From Dioscorea cayenensis subsp. rotundata (taxonomy: Eukaryota; Streptophyta; Magnoliopsida; Dioscoreales; Dioscoreaceae), in NCBI RefSeq assembly GCF_009730915.1, contig NC_052474.1, positions 21,797,501 through 21,861,500 on the forward strand: DNA of 64,000 bases, in the 5' to 3' direction. Below, one piece after another: positions 47,826-61,200 of the stretch. The position numbers and the translations under genes were made by a program. The number at the start of each line of letters is the position of its first letter. The stretch's first letter is position 1. The notes under the pieces were generated by a model. That model was not told where the DNA came from. It saw nothing but the letters and a program-made list of their open reading frames with translations, and searched no databases.

Positions 47826-49198
47826 AAATCACTTTCCATTTACAAAGAACAACAAATACATTGACAAATGATATATAGACGAAACAAAAAAAATACAAAA
47901 GAAAGAAATTCCACTGGCAATGGAATATTAAACACCATATAGATTCAAAATAATGTTAGAAAACAACAAATCACATCACGACCACGACCACGACCACGAA
48001 GAAAATTCCCCATGATGAACTTGGAAAGTTCAACAACTAAGCAAAATTTAGGAGGGCTACCAAATCTCCAGACTTGCTCACTCTACAAGAGATCAGAGGA
48101 ACTCCATGCTTTAGTTAACTAATGTGATAGAATCTTCTATTTTTGCCTTTTTTTTTGTATCATCATTCAGGAGCATATGGTCATTTTTTTCTCAATATCA
48201 AACATAATGGAAGCAATTTAGAATTAAAAACCCACACATTTTACTCAAAACCATATGCATCAAATTATTGCACGAGAAATGAGATCCTAAGTTTATTTCA
48301 TAGAAACTGGAACCGATGTTACTAGGATTTTTAGAAATCCCATTTTAAAGTTAAAAATTTGACTAGTTTAAATATTTGACTGAAATGGCTCAAAATCCTA
48401 AGTGCGAAAGGCTAGTTCATGAATTAATAATCTATTGATTTACTGTCTGTGTGGCATAAAATGCACGTCACTGTTGAGAGTCTATTATATATATATTTTT
48501 TTCCATTGAGAGTTTTTTTTTGAGGCTAGCTAAATTCTTTTCAACAAATATTTTTTTTTTTTGGGCATGCTTGTGGCAAATTTATTTTTGAATTTATTTT
48601 CATTGATATTTCATATATATACAACAAAATAAAAAAACCATCAACAAAAACTAAAAACATAATGAAAAGACAAATAAATTATGATAATTAGAAGAAAAAA
48701 AAAATACTCAATCACTCAAATTACCCAACCAAAAGTATTTAACACATAAAATACATTCTCAAGGGAAATCAAATTTCAATAGCATTTTTTTATAAAAATC
48801 ATCACACAGTAATTTATTCATTTTAATAAATATTTATCCTCTAAAGTCATCACTTACATCCATAAGAAATTTTTTTTTTCCAAAAAAAATGCATATACCA
48901 TAGACTTTTTTTTTTTTTTAAAAAAATACAAATAAATAATAATAAACACACAAATTCCTCTTAAAGTTAATTTCCAAAATAAAATAAATAAATAAATCAT
49001 CCATCAATAAATTTAAAACAATAATAATAAAAAACAATAAATGGCCTTCAATTAATATCCATAATAACCATGCATCCCTGCAGAACAAGTCTTAACTTCA
49101 GGGCCGGCAAAATGCCCCAAAAATAACCAGAGAACTCGGCCACCCGCCCATCTCTTCTCATCTCTCCCTCAAAGCATTTCATCAAACACTTGCCATCC

Positions 49199-49229
49199 CT
49201 TCTCCTTCTCCTCCTCCTCCTCCTCCTCT
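49199..49229 (+). promoter_or_regulatory. Pyrimidine-rich 5' leader of PI4K-alpha
   Basis: A CTT/CTC tract immediately before TTCAATGGAG. Such CT tracts are common in plant 5' UTRs; a role in translation or promoter activity is possible but not shown. Confidence 0.4.
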
Positions 49230-49232
49230 TCA

Positions 49233-52200
49233 ATGGAGGCTCTCACCGAGCTCTGCGACCTCATCGCCCAGAACCCCTCCCTCTTGGCCGACAAGCTCGC
49301 CTGGATCTGCACCCGCTGCCCTCCGCCCACCACGCCGCGCCTCACCCGCTCCCACGTCCACGCCTTGCTCACCATCACCCGCCTCCTCTCCAAGACCCCC
49401 TCCGCCCCGCCCTCCGCTCGCATCCCCATCCTCGACTTCGTCCGATCTCTCCCTGCCTCCCTCTCCCGCCCCTCTTTCCTCCCTCAGCCGCAGGACCCTG
49501 TGGTTTTCTTTTCTGACTTCTTCTCCTACCTCTCCCTTGCTGCCGCGCTTTCCCCTGACTTCGCTTCCGAATTGTCCCCCCTTCTTGGCCCTCTTCTCGT
49601 CTCCGCCGTCACCGATCCCTCCATTCCTCGCGCCTTCCTCTCCGCCGTCGCCTTGCATTGCCCCCCGATCCCCCCTTCTGACTCTGATCGGGTTGTCGTT
49701 TCCCTTCTCGAGCTGTTCGGCTCCAATGTTTTGGCCGATGAGTCTGTGTCGGTGTCGGTTTCGATGTCTTCCCTTTCGGAGATCTCGTCCTCTTGGGGCT
49801 CGTCGGCTCAAAGCACGCCGTCCAAAGGCAAGGGTAAGGAGGAGGATAGGGATGTTGCAGACGATGGGATCAGCGAGGCCTCGGTTTCATCGAAGCCTAA
49901 TGACACGAGTAATGCGAGGAGTAGCGTGGACCAGAGTGACAGTGGAGGAGCGGTGAGGCAGGATGTCTCGGCGCTTGAGGAGGAGTCTGTGGAAGCTTTG
50001 GAGAAGCAGGAGATTGCTTTCCGGTTGTTTGGTCAAATGCTTGGTCAGTCGGGTTCTGTTAAGGCCGGCCATTTGGAGCAGGTCAGGAAGGTAGCGACGA
50101 AGCAGCTCAAATCTTTGCCGGGTTTTCTGAAGGTTCGGCTTTCTGCTTTTGTTTGTTTGTTTGTTTGTTTGAATACAATGCGGTGCATGAATGTCTTGAG
50201 GATATTGCTGTTATATGCTGCTTCTAGATTCGAAAGCGGGATTGGGGGGATCAAGGGGCACAGCTGAAGGCGAGGATCAATGCAAAGCTGTCTGCTTGCC
50301 AAGCAGCAGCCTTGGTCCAGATTAAGAGCGTTTTATCTCTTGATTCTGATGGGAAGACGACAAAGGATCTGCTGCGAAGAACACTAGCATTGCTTTTGGA
50401 TGCTGCAGAGGCATGCATTCTTTGTTCGTGGCGGAAGCTGAAGATCTGTGAAGAGTTGTTTAACACCCTTGTAAGTGGAATTAGCCAGATAACAGTCACA
50501 CGTGGGGGACAACTGCTGCGGGTTTTGCTTATTCCGCTGAAGCCACTTGTTCTAACCACATGCGCTCGGGTACACTCCTGCATCATTCTGATTTCTTGAT
50601 AGAAACTTTTTATGATAGAGATAGGGTTACTTTATGATTATATTTGACTGTCAGCCTCAGCTAGAGTTATGCATAAGGTATCTAATTGTGAAGCTTCAGA
50701 AAACAATTGATAATTGAAATAATTTTAGCTCAAAGTGACTTGAGGGTAAATTGAACTAGAATAAATCAACGAGTCGCTGTTGTGCAGTGGAATGTATAGG
50801 TTTGGTAATTTGTCATTGCTATCTGAACTCCAAAAAAGAATTATATAATTGCTGATAACTTCTACAGTGGACTGATGCTAAAGATGAGTGTCCAAATCTG
50901 AGCTAGGAGCACTAATTTTCAGTTTGAATTTGCTCTATCATTCCATTTATGGGGTGCTTGAAATCTGGGTTAGAAGCACAATTTTCAGTATGATAAAGAG
51001 AGCTTAAAGAACCCGACTCGCCATTCCTGTAAATTATAACCGTTAGTTTGATAAATTACTACTGATAGTTATATTATTAACTTAATTTTTTGATAACATC
51101 TTTGGTAATTTATTAGACGATATGTAAGCATTTGACTAGTTAATAGAAGGCATTAGGCAAATAATATCACCTTACCTTTTTCATGTAATGAAGTTCACTT
51201 GGTAAAGTTGAACCTTCATGATCCTGATGATGGGAAATTGTGGATTATATTAGTTATTCATGTTGGATCCTAAACACAGACCTTTAGTGATCGATGTATT
51301 TAAGTTATTGTTACTTAATTGTGATTTTATGAATTTGGATGCAATGAACTGGATTAAGAGCACTAGCAGAAGACCGGAGCGATGATATTATAAGAAACTA
51401 TTACTTAGACTTATAAGAATAAGGTAAAATTAATGAATGAGAAAATGCTGCTATAGTTTATGGTGTGGGAAGCAAGAACTAGTTTGCTGCAGCCATCCAC
51501 TTCTGGTATCTAGGCTTTTTAACTTTTTCAAGGGCATGTATTCCTACAACCATCATACTAACACCCCGATTCAAGGTGCATGTATTTCTATTTATTTCCT
51601 TGTCTCGGCACTACTGTAGCTGTCATCTAAATGATGTTTGATATGCATAAAGTATTGAACATTTGATTTGATCTATTTATGTGAATTGTGACTAGGCATA
51701 TTGTTAAACTAATGTTGGGTTTGCAATATCAATTATGGTGCTTTTCATATCCTCAGTACCTTTTTAAATGTTGTCTAAAGAAGTTTAGTAATAAGTCATG
51801 GATCTATAAGAATGTTAGAGCTTAAGAGTATTTGATAGAAATATATTATGACAAGATGCACAAGTTATGTTTTTCAAAATATTTAATGCATAAGAGTGGC
51901 ATGACCAAGAATTCAAGCTAAGAGGATGAGAGATCCGGACATGTTCAGATCTATATTTACCAAATTAACCAATGTGATTCTATTAATTATTGTAATATAT
52001 AGGATGATGCATTGGCCCAACTAGTATGTTTGGGTTGCATCTAACACAGTATCATGACTTGGTTAATAGCTTTGTTTGGTTTGCTTGCAATGTGATTTGT
52101 TAAAATGGACTAGTGCACATGAAAGGGGCACATTAGAGTAGCTAATAATACCACATTAGTTAATTTGGTAAATATTAGTTTGAAAAAATAAGCTAGGGTT

Positions 52201-55200
52201 TCTCATCTTATTAGCTTAAGCCTTTTGGTTGAATAAGTGTCAGATAATATATTTGGTTTTTATCTAATAATTTGTTGTAGTATTTAGTGTGTAGTCTTGG
52301 ATAATATGTTTGATTTGTATTAGCTCTTGATGTGCGTTGAAGATCCAACAGGGGTTTGGTCTGTTGATTATGAAAGAAGTTTATATCTTAAGCCAACCTG
52401 TTTCTTTATGTACCATTTGTTTAAATTTATATGCTCTTGTTCGGTCATGTTTCTCATGGATCTTGTACACTTACTGGTTGTGCTACACATAAGCTACTAA
52501 GCAAATGTAACTACGGGAAGTTAACATGCATTTTTTTTCTCTGATGATCATGGGGCTTATTAGCTGAAGTTTTAAATAATAATATATAATAGCTGCTTCC
52601 TTGTGGTTTTAGCCTCACCCATGAAGTGTATATGACACGTCTCTACATAGCTATACGTATATGCAGTTCATGCCTGATGGCAGAATTTTTTTTATTTTTT
52701 ATTTTTTATTTTTGTCCTGGTTAAACCACTGAAATATTCTACATTATCTTTTTGTTTGTTAATCATTTTATTTCAAATACCCAACAGAATTCAACCTTGA
52801 CTTGAGTGAAAAAAGTGAAATATTCAAAGCTGTGGGACCCTCCATTCATGCATGTTTACTCGGGTAGGTAACGTGGTAGGATTGGAAAAGATAGCCTAGA
52901 GTCATCCATATCAATTCTTTGGTGGTAGACTCCTGGCTTCTCAATTTCATAGTTAGTACCTGATGCGGTTCACTTGCTATCAGTCCTTTCTCTTTGTGAT
53001 TTGGAGAATTACCCACACATTATAGCATCTGACAGCCTCATCTATTAGATTAAGAAGCATGTAGTGTAATTGGTGCTTAGTAGAACCATTTTAAAGATCA
53101 TTTAAGGAATTTGTAGTACTTATTTCTGCAATATTTATTTTTGCAACCTCTGTTCTTTACCCTGTCTTGTCTCCTTTACTTCATTTCTTTTTGAAATCTT
53201 GCTGTACCTGAATCTGTTTAGTTTGTGGCTTGTTTATTAAATTGTTCGTGATGCAGGCTGATATGTTGGGCAGCAATCAGGGGTTGATGTTTGTGACTGT
53301 TACAAAACTAAGTTGTGAAATAATTGAATTTGGATGGAGCAAAGATAGGGCCCTTGTTGATACTTTCATCATGGGATTAGCTGCATGCATTCGCGAAAGG
53401 AATGACTATGAGGAGCAGGTCTGTCTCTAGGTTGTGTTACTGTTCATTATTGTTTATTTTACATGTTATGCTTTTCTGTTGACTGTATTGTTGCACAACC
53501 GCAAGCGCACGGTTTTGCCAAGTAGTAATAAAGTATCGATCCCACGAGGACCAAGTATGATTACCAATCTATTGCAACAATGGTTTATCTAGACAGTTAA
53601 AAAGATGGAAAATAGGAACAACAGGTAGCAAGAAATAAAACACAATCAAGGCTACAGGAATGTAGGGCTGTGGATTATACTTCAAGTTTAGATGTACTTA
53701 GGTTTGGGAACTCAGCACAAAGTGTAACTGAATGATGTGCTTGGATCTAGACTGGTTTTGGGCAGATCTCTTGAAGGGTATTAATCCTAAGCTACTTGTC
53801 ACTCTCTTTCAAGAGATAACAAGTTGGTCTTGATTAAGGTTATCTCCTACTTTTGTGGTAGATAAACCCTCCTCAAGACTCTAATAAGAACAATGATTAA
53901 GAGATAAACCCTCAAGAATTACTTACAGTAAATTCAGGGTGATTTAAGGGGTTCCAAGGCCCAGGTTATCCTTTCAGTTACCTAGATCTTTAAGATAAGC
54001 AAGTAACGCTTTCACAATTACAAGCTGTGTAATTTAGTTAAGAAATCAACTCAAGAAATCTACCATTAAGCATAAAAGATCCATACAAAATGTATCAACA
54101 CATCAAATAATCATCACATTGGGCTAATCCCAAACCTAAGAAAAGTTCTACACACACATTGTCTTAGTTACAAAGGAAAAAATAGGAAGAATAGGAGTAT
54201 GCCAGAGTATGCCAGACACAGCACAACAGATCTTAGAAGACTCCCTATAGTGACTGCAAGGATCTGATCTTCAATCTCCTAGCTCTTCTCTCCTTCTTCA
54301 GCCTCTTTCAAAACTTCAGAACTTCCTTTCTTCTTTTTCAGCCGCCAACCACTTTCCTCCTGCCTTTCTTGCCCTAAAACCCTTCTCTTGGTCCTTTTTT
54401 ATAATCAGAGATAAAAGCTGGGCCCAGACAACTTTACAGACCACATGTACTTCTCGCTGACCACAGACAAGTTGTGTATCTTCACAGTCTCTAGGGTTTC
54501 TCAGCCAATTCCAGCTTTCTACAATTAAAACAACTAAAGAGAGTAGTTTGTACAAAAAGAGAGGGAAAATTATTATGAAGGCTAGGAAAAATGCATGATT
54601 ATTAGCTAAATGCATGAGGTTAATAATGCAATTTGTAAGTGCAACATGTATGCACCTTGGAATCCTTCTACGAGCCAAAGCATTCCTTATATGACATTGG
54701 CATGATCATTTATTGCACTCAGCTTCAAAATTTCACTAGATAGTGACATATGTACATTGCACTGTAGTTTATGCTTATGCTAGAAAATTGTTTGATATCC
54801 ATGTTTGCAGGTTCATGTCTTGCATTGGTTAAAATATTCATGACCTTTAACTAATGTGCATCTTATTTATTTTGTACGTTAGCGCTTGGTAACTGCTGTC
54901 ATTAATTCTCCTATTAGCAAAAAAATGATGAGCTGATGTATACATCTATTTTGATCAAGAGCTTTGTTCTTAGTGATTGCTTTTCAATGCCTTTCTACAA
55001 GTCTTGTTTTCCTTTTTCAGGAAGGGAGAGACAAACCAGCAGTTCCTGTTTTGCAGCTAAATCTTATTCGATTGCTTGCTGATTTGAGTGTTTCTGTTAA
55101 CAAGTGGGAAGTGGTAGACATGATATTACCATTGTTTATTGAAAGCTTGGAAGAGGGTGATGCATCTTCTCCGAGTCTGTTGCGTCTCCGTGTATGCAAC

Positions 55201-58200
55201 CTTGCCTCCTGAGCATGTATATGCTCCTGCATATTTTCTTCTCCCTTTTTTCTTGCTGGTTTCATGTTATAAGGCACCACATGATGTTGACTGTTTGATT
55301 GTCGTATGTTTTGCTTCCTTAACTAATTATTTAAATATTTCAGTTACTTGAGGCTGTATCTTACATGGCTTCCTTGGGTTTTGAGAAATCCTATCGTGAG
55401 ACTGTTGTTCTTATGACACGAAGCTACTTAGACAAGCTTAAAAGCGTAGGCTCCGCTGAAAGCAATACAATGGCTCCTGAGGCTACTACTGAGCGGGTAG
55501 AGGTATAAATTAATTGCCATTATTTTGTGTTTGGTTTTCTCCGTTGTGTCCTTTTTTTTATAAAATGTTAACCACTTCAACAATGTCCTAGACTCTTCCT
55601 GCTGGGTTTCTTCTTGTTGCTTCTCGACTCATCAGGCCAAAATTGAGATCAGACTTCCGTCATCGGCTTTTGTCATTGTGCTCTGATGTGGGTCTGGCTG
55701 CTGAGTCCAAGAGCGGAAGGTGCAAACCCTGGAAATGTAACTCAAGTGTGGATTTTGATACTTTTCTCTGATTGTTGCTTGATCTAGATTTTATGTGCTT
55801 GTAACCGACTCAAATTTAGAGTACTGATAAACCTCCATAAGTTTAGGTGTCTTTTGAGTAGCTTTGTGTATTGATTGTCTTTTGATATCTAGATTCTAGA
55901 CTAAAACATGCGGTATTTGTCCTCTACCGAACATTGGTGTTTCTCACGGCATAGTAATTAGGATTTAGGATGGTTTCCTATTATCACCAAAAGTTCTATG
56001 AGATTTTATTCTTTCTCGAGTTTTCTAAAACTTGCTTAACTAATAATTTGGTTTCTGCAGAAGTGGTGCTGATTTTCTGGGCCCTTTACTCCCCGCTGTA
56101 GCTGAAATATGTTCAGATTTTGATCCAGCCTCAAGCGTTGAACCTTCTCTGTTAAAATTGTTTCGCAACTTGTGGTTTTATATTGCCTTGTTTGGGCTAG
56201 CACCTCCTATTCAGCAAAATCAGCTTCCAACAAAATCTGTTTCTACCTCATTGAATAGTCTGGGTAGCATGAGTGCGATTGCTCTTCAGTCTGTGGCTGG
56301 ACCATACATGTGGAACAATCAATGGTCTTTAGCAGTTCAACGCATTGCGCAAGGAACTCCTCCACTTGTAAGCTTATTTTAGTGTGCACATAAGTCAGAT
56401 TGGCCGTATGCATTTTGTGCAATGTTCAAATTTTGACATCTATAAGTACTATTCTTCTTGAAATATGGCAACTGTGTCTATTGGTAGGTTCATTTGAGTG
56501 CGCATAAGTTGTATGGGCTTTGTGTATTTATTATCATATGCAATTCTGTTCTCAATTGTTTAGGCATAAGTCATTCTTTAGATTTTCATTTCTTAAACTA
56601 CCATTGTTGTTGTAATATGTTTACTTTTGCAGTATGTGCACAAAATATAGTCATTGACATCCATGCATTTCACCTTGTATATGACTTGATAAGCATTTTC
56701 TCTTTACCCTGTAGATGAAACTTCAGATGACTTTGAAATGGTATACATGTAAGGTTATGGATCTTTTGCTCAATTTATTTATTTATTTATTTATTTTCAT
56801 TTGTCATACTTGTTTTGGTGCAAGTTGTTACGCTCGCAAGCCCTTTTGAAAATCAAGACATGCCACATATGAATTTATTTAGCTGCACTATTATGCCCTG
56901 AAAGCTTTCTACTATTAGCAAATTGTTGGTAAACAGATCTATGAACAGTAATTTTAGTCTGGGTTGTTTTCTCTAGGTTGTTAGCTCTGTGAAATGGCTT
57001 GAAGACGAATTAGAGCTCAATGCTCTCCACAACCCTGGGAGCCGTCGAGGAAGTGGCAACGAGAAAGCTGCTGTAGTTCAGAGAGCTGCTCTTTCTGCTG
57101 CTTTAGGAGGCAGAGTTGATGTAGCAGCAATGGGATCAATTTCAGGTTCATGTGATGTAATGCTTATATTTTATATTTTCAATGCTATAAGTTTACCATA
57201 TTCGGAGCATTTTTTTTTCTTTCATTCTCTTCTCAGTTCATATATTATATCGAACCATCTCAAAACCATTAATTTTGACTCTTTGAGTGGAATTAAACAT
57301 TTAAATTAATTCATCTAGTGTGCTGTATTCCTCTGTTATCAGGTGTCAAAGCAACATACCTTCTTGCGGTTTCATTTTTGGAGATAATTCGTTTTAGTTG
57401 TGGTGGTGGCTTGCTGTCTTCTTCCAATACCTCAGGAAGTGCTTTCAGCTGCGTGTTTGAATATTTACTCACCCCAAACTTAATGCCAGCTGTCTTTCAG
57501 TGTTTGACAGCAATTGTTCACAGGGCTTTTGAAACCGCAGTGGCATGGCTGGTATTCTCCAAACTTCTTGAAGGCTGCTTTTTTTATTGCCAACATCAAG
57601 TTTACTTTTTCTTTTCAAAACTCATGAAATATATGTCTTATGTTTTGCATAAATATGATCTGCATTGCATGTGGATTTTACTGAGGAGTAGTCAGTACAG
57701 TTGTACAATTTTTTTCATGCATCAAATTATAACAAACTTCTTCCCTGTAAAGTCTATTTCTTATGGTGCATATATCCTAAATCTTTATGGGACTTTGAAC
57801 CAGCTATTTCAGTGAGTGTGAATATGGATATGATACATCTTTGAGATTATATGTGGATCCCTTTTGTTTTGTTATGAAATCTGAATGTTTGAGTTATCTG
57901 GAGTTTCTGGATGAAGTTAAGAAGCGAATTATATTCTTTAAATTAACAACTAATATGTACTAAACTAGATTTGGTTGGGTAAATTTCTAGAGGGGTGAGT
58001 GCCTTTAAGATAACATGAATTGAAAAAATAAGGAGGTCCCATAACCCTTCTTACTGACTGCTTATGTAGTTATGTTATCTTTTGTCTCTTGAGAACATTT
58101 TGTATGAGATGGCTATTTTATCATCACTGCCGACTTCATTCTACCAATAACCATAAGATATAGACAGATCTTGCATACTATTTGTTCATCTCCTGTGTGC

Positions 58201-61200
58201 GTCTCTTTTTGAACTGAGAGAAGGCTTCAAGTTTGGCTATATTTGAAAATGCCTAAATGTAACTTTGTGTGACGAGATTGGCTGGATTATTTTGGCCTTG
58301 ATTCTTGACAATAAAGGGATGATCTAAGGTTGATTAATTGCATAACTTACCAAAGACGGAGTAAATCTGCAAATAGTTTAACAGATGTGCTGTATTCTTG
58401 ATTTGATAATATTCTATCTAACACTGGTAGATTATTTTTCTGCAATTGTTGGGGATCGATTGAACAAGTCTTTTTCCTCTTTCATTTTGCCTTACATTGT
58501 AAATTCCTCAAAAAAGAGATTAAAAAGTATTAGAAATTAATAAATTCACCATTTTTTAATGTTTAGTGACAACTTAAACCTAAATTCCTTCGTAAAAGGT
58601 TTTATTTGAGTTCACTGCATTTAATATTAAACGGCTTCTGGAATTGTTCATAATTAATGCAGTTGATTAACTTCTTTCTATTTCATTGGACTGATTGTGT
58701 AAAATGCATTTTTAGGATGAAAGAATTTCTGAAACTGGGAAAGAAGCTGACAAGAGGGAATTAGTTCTTTCATCTCACACATGCTTTCTTATAAAAAATC
58801 TCTCACAAAGGAATGACCATGTTCGTGACATCTCTGTTAGTTTATTCACTCAGCTGAAAGACAGATTTCCACAGGTTAGCTCATATCTGCACACAACTCC
58901 TTTACTTAAACCTTTGATCTTTATGAATAATATGGATAAAAGTCGGAGACTTATACAGGTTTTGTGGAATTCTTCTTGCTTGGATTCACTTCTTGTTTCG
59001 GTTTATAATGAACTGCCTTCTGCTCTTGTCAATGATCCTGCTTGGGTTGCTACTGTCCGCTCTTTGTATCAAAGGATTGTTAGGGAGTGGATCACTGCCG
59101 CACTTTCATATGCTCCATGTACTACACAAGGACTTCTGCAGGTTTGATGAACCAACTATATTTATTTCTATATGAAATATATAATCATTATACTTAAATA
59201 TTAAAAGGACCAATTTTAAGTTCGACAACTCATGTGCTTTATGATGTTTAACATGCAACTTTCTGTGCAGAACTGTGTTCAGATGTACCTTTTGTCTTAT
59301 TCTTTTTTTATTTTTTTGAATGTTGTATTTAACTTTCTGTTTTTTATGTTTACAGTTGTATTTTGATAGCTTCTTTTTCTTTTTCTGTTCACCTGAAGCT
59401 AGTATCACTTTCATTTTCTGTGTGTGTTTATGTTTGGCATTTAGTTTTCGTGAACTCCAGGCTTTCCCATATTTTTATTATTGATGCAGGAAAATCTTTG
59501 TGAGCTAAATGCATGGCAGAGAACACAACATGCAACTGATATGGTTTCTCTTTTATCTGAAATACGCCTTGGTACTGGGAAAAATGTGTGTTGGACGGGA
59601 ATAAGAACTGCGAATATTCCAGCTGTTTTAGATGCTGCTTCAGCCGCTTCAGGAGCCAAAAAAGACGTATCAGAAGGTTTCATCTTGGAAGTGCTATCAA
59701 CTGCTATAGTGAGTGCCACAGTGAAATGCAATCATGCTGGGGAGATTGCTGGTATGCGAAGGCTGTATGATACCATCGGAGGGTTAAATGCTTCGCCGAT
59801 AAATTTTGGACTTGGTGGTGGCCCTCAATCTTTGAAAGCAGGAGTGCCCTCTGCACAAGTGCAGACAGATTCTTTCAATGAAATTCTTCTTAACAGATTT
59901 GTTCAGCTTCTTCAACATTTTGTTGCCACAGCAGAGAAAGGTGGATCTGTGGAAAAATCTCAATTTCGTGAGTCATGTTCCCAGGCCACTGCTTTGCTTC
60001 TGTCTCACATGGTATATTTTTTAATTTTCTGTCTGATTTTGTCTTTCCTGTTTGGATGATCAGCATTGGGTTACTATATTTCTGATAAAATATCAATTGT
60101 CAATTTTGCAACTTGATACTGGTTTCATTTCTGATAATTGTATTTAGGGCTCTGCATCCAAAGTGAATCTGGATGGATTCTCACAGCTACTTCGGCTACT
60201 TTGTTGGTCTCCTGCTTATATTTCGACCCCGGATGCAATGGAGACTGGAATTTTTATTTGGACATGGCTAGTCTCTGCAGCACCTTCACTTGGTCCTCTT
60301 GTACTTGCTGAGCTTGTGGATGCGTGGTTATGGACCATAGATACAAAGAGGGGTCTTTTTACATCAGAAATGAGATTTTCTGGGCCAGCAGCTAAATTGA
60401 GGCCCCACCTTATTCCTGGAGAGCCAGATGCACCGCCTGAAAAGGATCCAGTTGAAGGACTTATTGCTCACAGACTTTGGCTGGGTTTTTTCTTTGACCG
60501 GTTTGAGGTTAGGAATTCCTACCACTTTTCAGCCTTATCTTCTTTTAACTAAATTTTTCAACGCACTCCTTTCTAGCATAAATATTCTATTAATAATAAA
60601 TATGTAGCATGAGTCGTACTATTTCTGTCATCATATTATCCTGGGTTACCTTCTGTCTTGATTTTGTAACATGTGATGATAATTCATAGGTTAGGTTGCT
60701 ATCACAATTTCTCTTTGGATTCAAAATATGGAATTTATCTGATGAGGAAATTTTGATGAAAATTGAAGAGAAAATAATTAGCTAGTAAATGCCATCATCG
60801 ATTTGTGATTTAATATTGATAATTCACATCAGATAAAGCATTATATATTCTCATTTGCAATGTAAAGCATACATAGATTATATATCTCTCTGTTGCAACA
60901 TGGATGTAGCAGCAAAACAAATCTGAGGTTATTGTGAGTTGTTGCAAGGCTATATGTAGGTTTATTAAGCAAATATTATTCTTGTATTTAACAGCAGCAA
61001 CACTAGAAATAGATTTCTGTTGTATCTGATTATATATCTGAAGTATTTAGCAATTTCTTGATCACTGGATGCCTTTACTGAAATTTAGTTTTAGAAACTG
61101 CATGGAGTAATGCATTTCTCTCTAAATGGGACCTTTTCCATGATTGCATATGAGAATTTAAATATCAATTTCATCATTCAAAAGTTTTTCCCTTGCATTG

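Larger units (their letters stand above)
46011..49232. other. Intergenic region between divergent fimbrin and PI4K-alpha genes
   Basis: The two genes point away from each other, so both promoters lie here. The fimbrin side has a GC-richer 5' UTR with GAT/ATC repeats (46241-46265). The PI4K-alpha side has a pyrimidine-rich 5' UTR. Between them are AT-rich DNA, a two-copy repeat at 47099-47265, a truncated retroposon at 47334-47371 and a SINE at 47611-47825. No other gene seen. Confidence 0.65.

Noticed and set aside
49230..49811. Long minus-strand frame opposite PI4K-alpha exon 1
   Set aside because: Gly/Arg/Glu-rich mirror of a GC-rich coding exon whose plus frame matches PI4K-alpha.
54316..54678. 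Minus-strand 120-codon frame in PI4K-alpha intron 3
   Set aside because: Lies in a probable repeat, has no domain I recognise and no supporting splice structure.
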